Below the pieces are notes generated by a model. It searched no databases. It saw only the letters and a program-made list of their open reading frames with translations, and was not told where the DNA came from. 64,000 nt of DNA, from NCBI GenBank assembly GCA_000231825.2, contig JH720293.1, forward strand, positions 1,674,001-1,738,000. Direction: 5' to 3'. This DNA is from Tetrahymena elliotti 4EA (Eukaryota > Ciliophora > Oligohymenophorea > Hymenostomatida > Tetrahymenidae). The translations under genes were made by a program, and so were the position numbers. Below are positions 60,032 to 64,000 of this stretch, one piece after another. Numbering within the stretch: position 1 is the stretch's first letter; each line of letters begins with the position of its first letter.

Positions 60032-63000
60032 ATGCTTGTAGAATAAGTCAAAGTTGTTTTAAAGAAGAATTTTCTTTTGAGCATTCGGTCAAAAGAAATT
60101 CTAGCAGATGCATTCTTCCCTCTTGTTGTAGGTTTAGTTGTATCATATGTTACTAATGAATTAAATAAAGTCATTTTGGGAATTCCTTTTACCAGTTTTA
60201 CAAGATCTATTGTTTATCAATTTGTCCATGATAAAGCAGAAAGAATGAAGGAAATACAGAAAGTAAACAAAATAAATTTAACAAATATTTATGAGATAAT
60301 CTTAACATATATTTTAAATATTAGATTATGGGATTGAGAACTTCATCATATAATTTTTCTTGGTTATTTTATTACTACCTCCGTGGCTTTGTTGTAAAAA
60401 ATTATAAATTAAATTATTTAATGGATTTCAATTAAGAATTAGTTTTTTTTAATATTTATTATATTTTATAATAAAAAGGCTTGCTTGTTTTTCTTAATTC
60501 CAGCTGCTGCTAATGGAGTACTAACAGTTGAAGGTTTTGATTGGGTATCTGCTTCAATTATGTATTTCTCAAATATGTACATGAACATACATTTTGCATT
60601 CTTTATGTCTTCTTTCTTCTCCAGACCAAGACTAGCCGCTGAACTTTATATGCTTCTTTCAGTAATTATGACCTTATTCTTTTATGCAGCTTATGATGAA
60701 AATATTGCATAAGATAATGGTTTGATGCTTCTTTTAGCATTTATATTCCCATAGAGTGCTATGATGTGGGCATGGCTTTCAAATGGATGGTAAGGAAGTA
60801 CCTAAGTATTTTACTTTTCATTTGAAGAAGGAATGATGGTGATAAATGTTATGTCTGTTTTCTATTTAATATCTTTCTTGTATTTTGATCAAGTTATTCA
60901 AACAGAATTTGGATCAAGCAAAAACCCTCTCTTTTTTATCACAGAACTTTTCTCAAAGAATTCAAAACCTAGCTAAAAAGTCTATTCTCTCTTTGAAAAA
61001 GAGCTTGAATCTTAGGATCTCTCTTCTGCTCATTACAAAGAAGAAGTGGATGTCACAAAATTTAAAAGTTCAGTTTAGATCAAAGATTTAAATAAAAAAT
61101 ATGGTAGCTTCTAGGCAGTTCATGATTTGAATTTGACTTTATTTGAAAAGCAAATCTTTTGGTAATTCTTATTTAATTTTTTTATAGAATTTATTAATAA
61201 ATATTTTATAAATTAGCCTTTTAGGTCATAATGGTGCTGGTAAAACAACAACTATTTCTTTGTTAACTGGCTTAATAAGAAAAACTTCTGGAAAAGTTAA
61301 AATATATGATAAGGATTAGGATGAAGATTTTGAAGAGATACGTTCTTACATAGGTCTATGTACCCAAAAAGATGCTTTGTATGATAATCTTACCATTGAA
61401 GAGCACTTAGCATATATTGGTGAACTTAAAGGAAAGTATGGTGAAAATCTTAAGAAAGATATAGAAAATGTTATAGTTAAGTGCGCTCTTGATTTATAAA
61501 GAGGAAAGTAGGCTTAAAATTTAAGTGGTGGTAACAAAAGAAAACTTTCTATGGCTATGGCTTTGGTATGCTAAAATATTTAATATATTTTTATAAATTA
61601 AATAATTTTTATTATAATAAGATTGGAGGAAGTAAGGTTATCTTTTTAGATGAACCTACAAGTGGATTGGATAGTTTAAGTAGAATTCAAATTAGAGATA
61701 TTATTAATGATATGAGAGACGCTTAAAGAACTATTGTCCTTACAACACATCACTTAGAAGAAGTAGAAGAACTTGCTGATAGAACTGCTATTATGGCTAA
61801 GGGACAACTACTTGCTGTAGGCTCTAATCAGTTTATAAAGCAAAAATTCGGTATTGGTTACCACTTGACTTTGTCTAAAAAGAGCCAAATCTAAATGAAT
61901 CAGGAATAAATTTAAGAAAATGAGTTGAATTTGTAAGGAAGAGAAGGTTATGACAGATATGAAGCAAGTAAATTCTTAACTCCAGAAAAATGTGAGGAAC
62001 TAAAAAAAACTGTTTTCTCAATTATTCCAACTGCTAAATATAACCCACAAAGCGCTAAAGGTACAGTAGCTATGACTCTACCTTTTGATACAAAGCATAA
62101 ATTTGTTTAGCTCTTCTAAACATTAGAAAATAATTTCTCAGATGTCTAGGTATGATTTTTAATTTTAATTTTGAATCTAAAATAAATATTTAAAAACTAG
62201 ATTATGTTTGAAATGAATACTCTTGAAGATGCCTTCATAAATATTGGAATGGATGAAAATAAATACTTAAATGTTGATAATAAAGCAAGCGTAATTAATA
62301 AAATATTTGAAATTTATAGTAAATACTTATCTTAATTTAATAGAAGGAATAAGAGAAATTCACAGATTTCAATAATATTTAAGCTCCAGAATGCTTAAAC
62401 AGGCCTCCAAGATATTTATTCTTCAATTAGTTATGGGCTCTCTTCTTAAGAAGAATGTATGTTTCATTCAGATCAGTTGCTATGATTTTTACTTTCTTGT
62501 TCCCTTTACTAACTCAAATTGGTGGTGTCATCCTTACCAAATAGGCCTTCAAAGATTTTGATGGCTCTGATGCCAATAGAGACTTTGGTCAACTCTCACT
62601 AAATGCAGCATTTTAATTGCTTTCATATTGTCTCACTATGACTGGTATAGCAGCTTCTCCTGTTATTGATAACGAAAGCAAATTAAGATATGCTCTCACT
62701 GTTATGGGTTGTAGAAATGTTACTTATTGGATGGGTGCTTTTATATTTGACTCTATGATTATGCTTTTTATGTTTGCAGTTTTCTACTTCTTGGTTCCAT
62801 ACTTCGATATCTCTGGAGTTGAAAATAGCTTGGATGATATAGCTTAGGTTATAGTCATTTCTATTTTCTGCTTTATTGGGTTTTCTTACTTATGTTCATT
62901 TATTTACTCTCGTTCTAGATGGGTTTATTTGGTAATTTAAAACTACTTATCAATTTCATTTTTTTAATGTTTTCTTTTAAACTTAATAGACTTATCCATG

Positions 63001-64000
63001 GCTAATATTTTTCGTTTTCTTTGCAGGATTTTAGGCTCTCTTTTTATATGAAAAAACCACTTCACCAGTTTTAAGAGTAAGATATTTTTTCAAGCTATAT
63101 GTTTTTCTAATTATTTTCTATCAAAAATAGTGGGTTTATTGCTTGATTTCTCCTTTCTTAAATATGTCAAATGGAATGATCGTACTCGCACTAGAAAAAT
63201 ATTTTGGCGGAGCTACTGATAGCTATTAACCTTTCTGGGTTTCTATGTTCCCTGATGAATTTGCTAATCATAAACTATATATGTATATTTTAATTGGCCA
63301 AGCTATCCTTTATATTACTTTGGCTATTTCAGTTGACTATCTCATCTAGTAAATACCAAACAAATCAATAAGAAAGGAAGATTATTCTTAATTGGAAAGA
63401 GAATAAGTTGTAGCTAACTAAGAAATTATAGAAGAAGACTAAAGAGTAGCAAATCCTTTTTGCTAGGACAAAATCAAGGTTTCAAAGCTTTATAAGGTAT
63501 TGAAATAGTTTGATTTAGTAATTATTTTTATTCATTCATTTTTATCAAAATAATAGACATATTATCCAAGTGGAAAGCCATTCACAGCTATTTAGAATAA
63601 TAGTTTTGGTGTTCATAATGGTGAAGTCATGGGTCTATTAGGACCTAATGGAGCTGGAAAATCAACAACATTCAATATCATAACTTCTCTTCTTTAAAAG
63701 AGTTCTGGATCTGTCCAACTAAAAGGAGTAGAAGTAAAAAGTGGTGTAATGGATGTATACTAAGACGTTGGTATCTGTCCTTAGTTTGATTCACTTTATG
63801 AAAATCTCTCTGTATAGGACCATCTTAATCTTTTTGGGCGTATGAAAGGTTTATACGGACGTGATTTAACAGATTCTGTTAACTATTTTATCAAAATTAT
63901 GTAACTTGAAGATTACAGAAAAAGAGCAGCAGGTAAACTAAGTGGTGGTAATAAAAGAAAATTATGTGTTACTATTGCCTTAATTGGAGGACCTGATATG
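60032..64000 (+). CDS. ABC transporter, subfamily A, full-length type, cut by window end
   Basis: Starts at ATG 60032 ([20 protein letters not shown]). Exons 60032-60262, 60325-60393, 60479-61161, 61217-61565, 61622-62149 and 62201 onward keep frame; further introns occur near 62935, 63078 and 63498. Order: membrane domain 1 ([25 protein letters not shown]-type helices), nucleotide-binding domain 1, membrane domain 2 ([35 protein letters not shown]), and nucleotide-binding domain 2. NBD1 has Walker [10 protein letters not shown], signature [10 protein letters not shown], Walker [13 protein letters not shown] and H-loop TTHHLEE. NBD2 has GPNGAGKST and [10 protein letters not shown] before the sequence stops at its Walker B region. 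ABCA proteins move lipids or related molecules across membranes. The first extracellular loop, usually hundreds of residues, is only about ten residues here ([15 protein letters not shown]). The C-terminus is outside the window. Confidence 0.93.

Overview
The window reads as nuclear DNA from a ciliate, most likely Tetrahymena or a close relative. Base composition is extremely A+T rich. Long reading frames hold only if TAA and TAG are read as glutamine and TGA is the sole stop (ciliate code, table 6). Genes are split by short AT-rich GT...AG introns, often 50-150 bp, and separated by very AT-rich spacers. The track-style standard code hides almost every gene, so coordinates here were read by hand under the ciliate code. 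CDS entries give the whole gene span, introns included. Exon borders are stated where phase and homology agree; others are approximate.

Layout, left to right: (1) 1-13142, membrane/sensor genes: the 3' end of a leucine-rich-repeat (LRR) gene, a membrane protein with a related LRR tail that carries reading-frame damage, a membrane histidine-kinase-like gene with a degenerate ATPase domain, and a two-membrane-segment protein of unknown role. (2) 13600-16200, a bacterial-type 2-methylcitrate synthase behind a cluster of bZIP-like sites, then a small PH-domain gene. (3) 17299-19013 on the minus strand, a DNAJC11-like gene with three introns solved and no J domain visible. (4) 19400-22440, a 100-N assembly gap beside a compositionally odd palindromic sequence, an unknown Q-rich protein, and a possible relic of a Polinton/Tlr-type DNA polymerase. 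(5) 22442-36277, a giant BEACH-domain gene (LamG-like, PH-BEACH, BEACH, WD repeats). (6) 36760-39705, a coiled-coil plus GAF protein. (7) 40272-45286, a pair of tandem paralogues of an unknown small basic family and one further unknown gene. (8) 46071-53961 on the minus strand, two tandem cyclic-nucleotide-gated-type K+ channel genes, both with a CCHC zinc knuckle after the cyclic-nucleotide-binding domain. (9) 55229-57997, a small helical protein and an intronless GMC oxidoreductase (choline-dehydrogenase type). (10) 58490-59670, an intergenic field of degenerate repeats. (11) 60032 to the end, an ABCA-type transporter cut off in its second nucleotide-binding domain.

There is no operon logic: genes lie on both strands with long spacers. 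The recurring theme is local tandem duplication (LRR genes, the small RC/GRF family, K+ channels), typical of ciliate gene-family growth. Functions represented are membrane sensing and excitability, vesicle trafficking (BEACH), lipid or solute export (ABCA), mitochondrial organisation (DNAJC11-like) and propionate or choline metabolism. The most unusual items are the zinc-knuckle K+ channels, the disrupted membrane-LRR gene, and the PolB relic near the gap.
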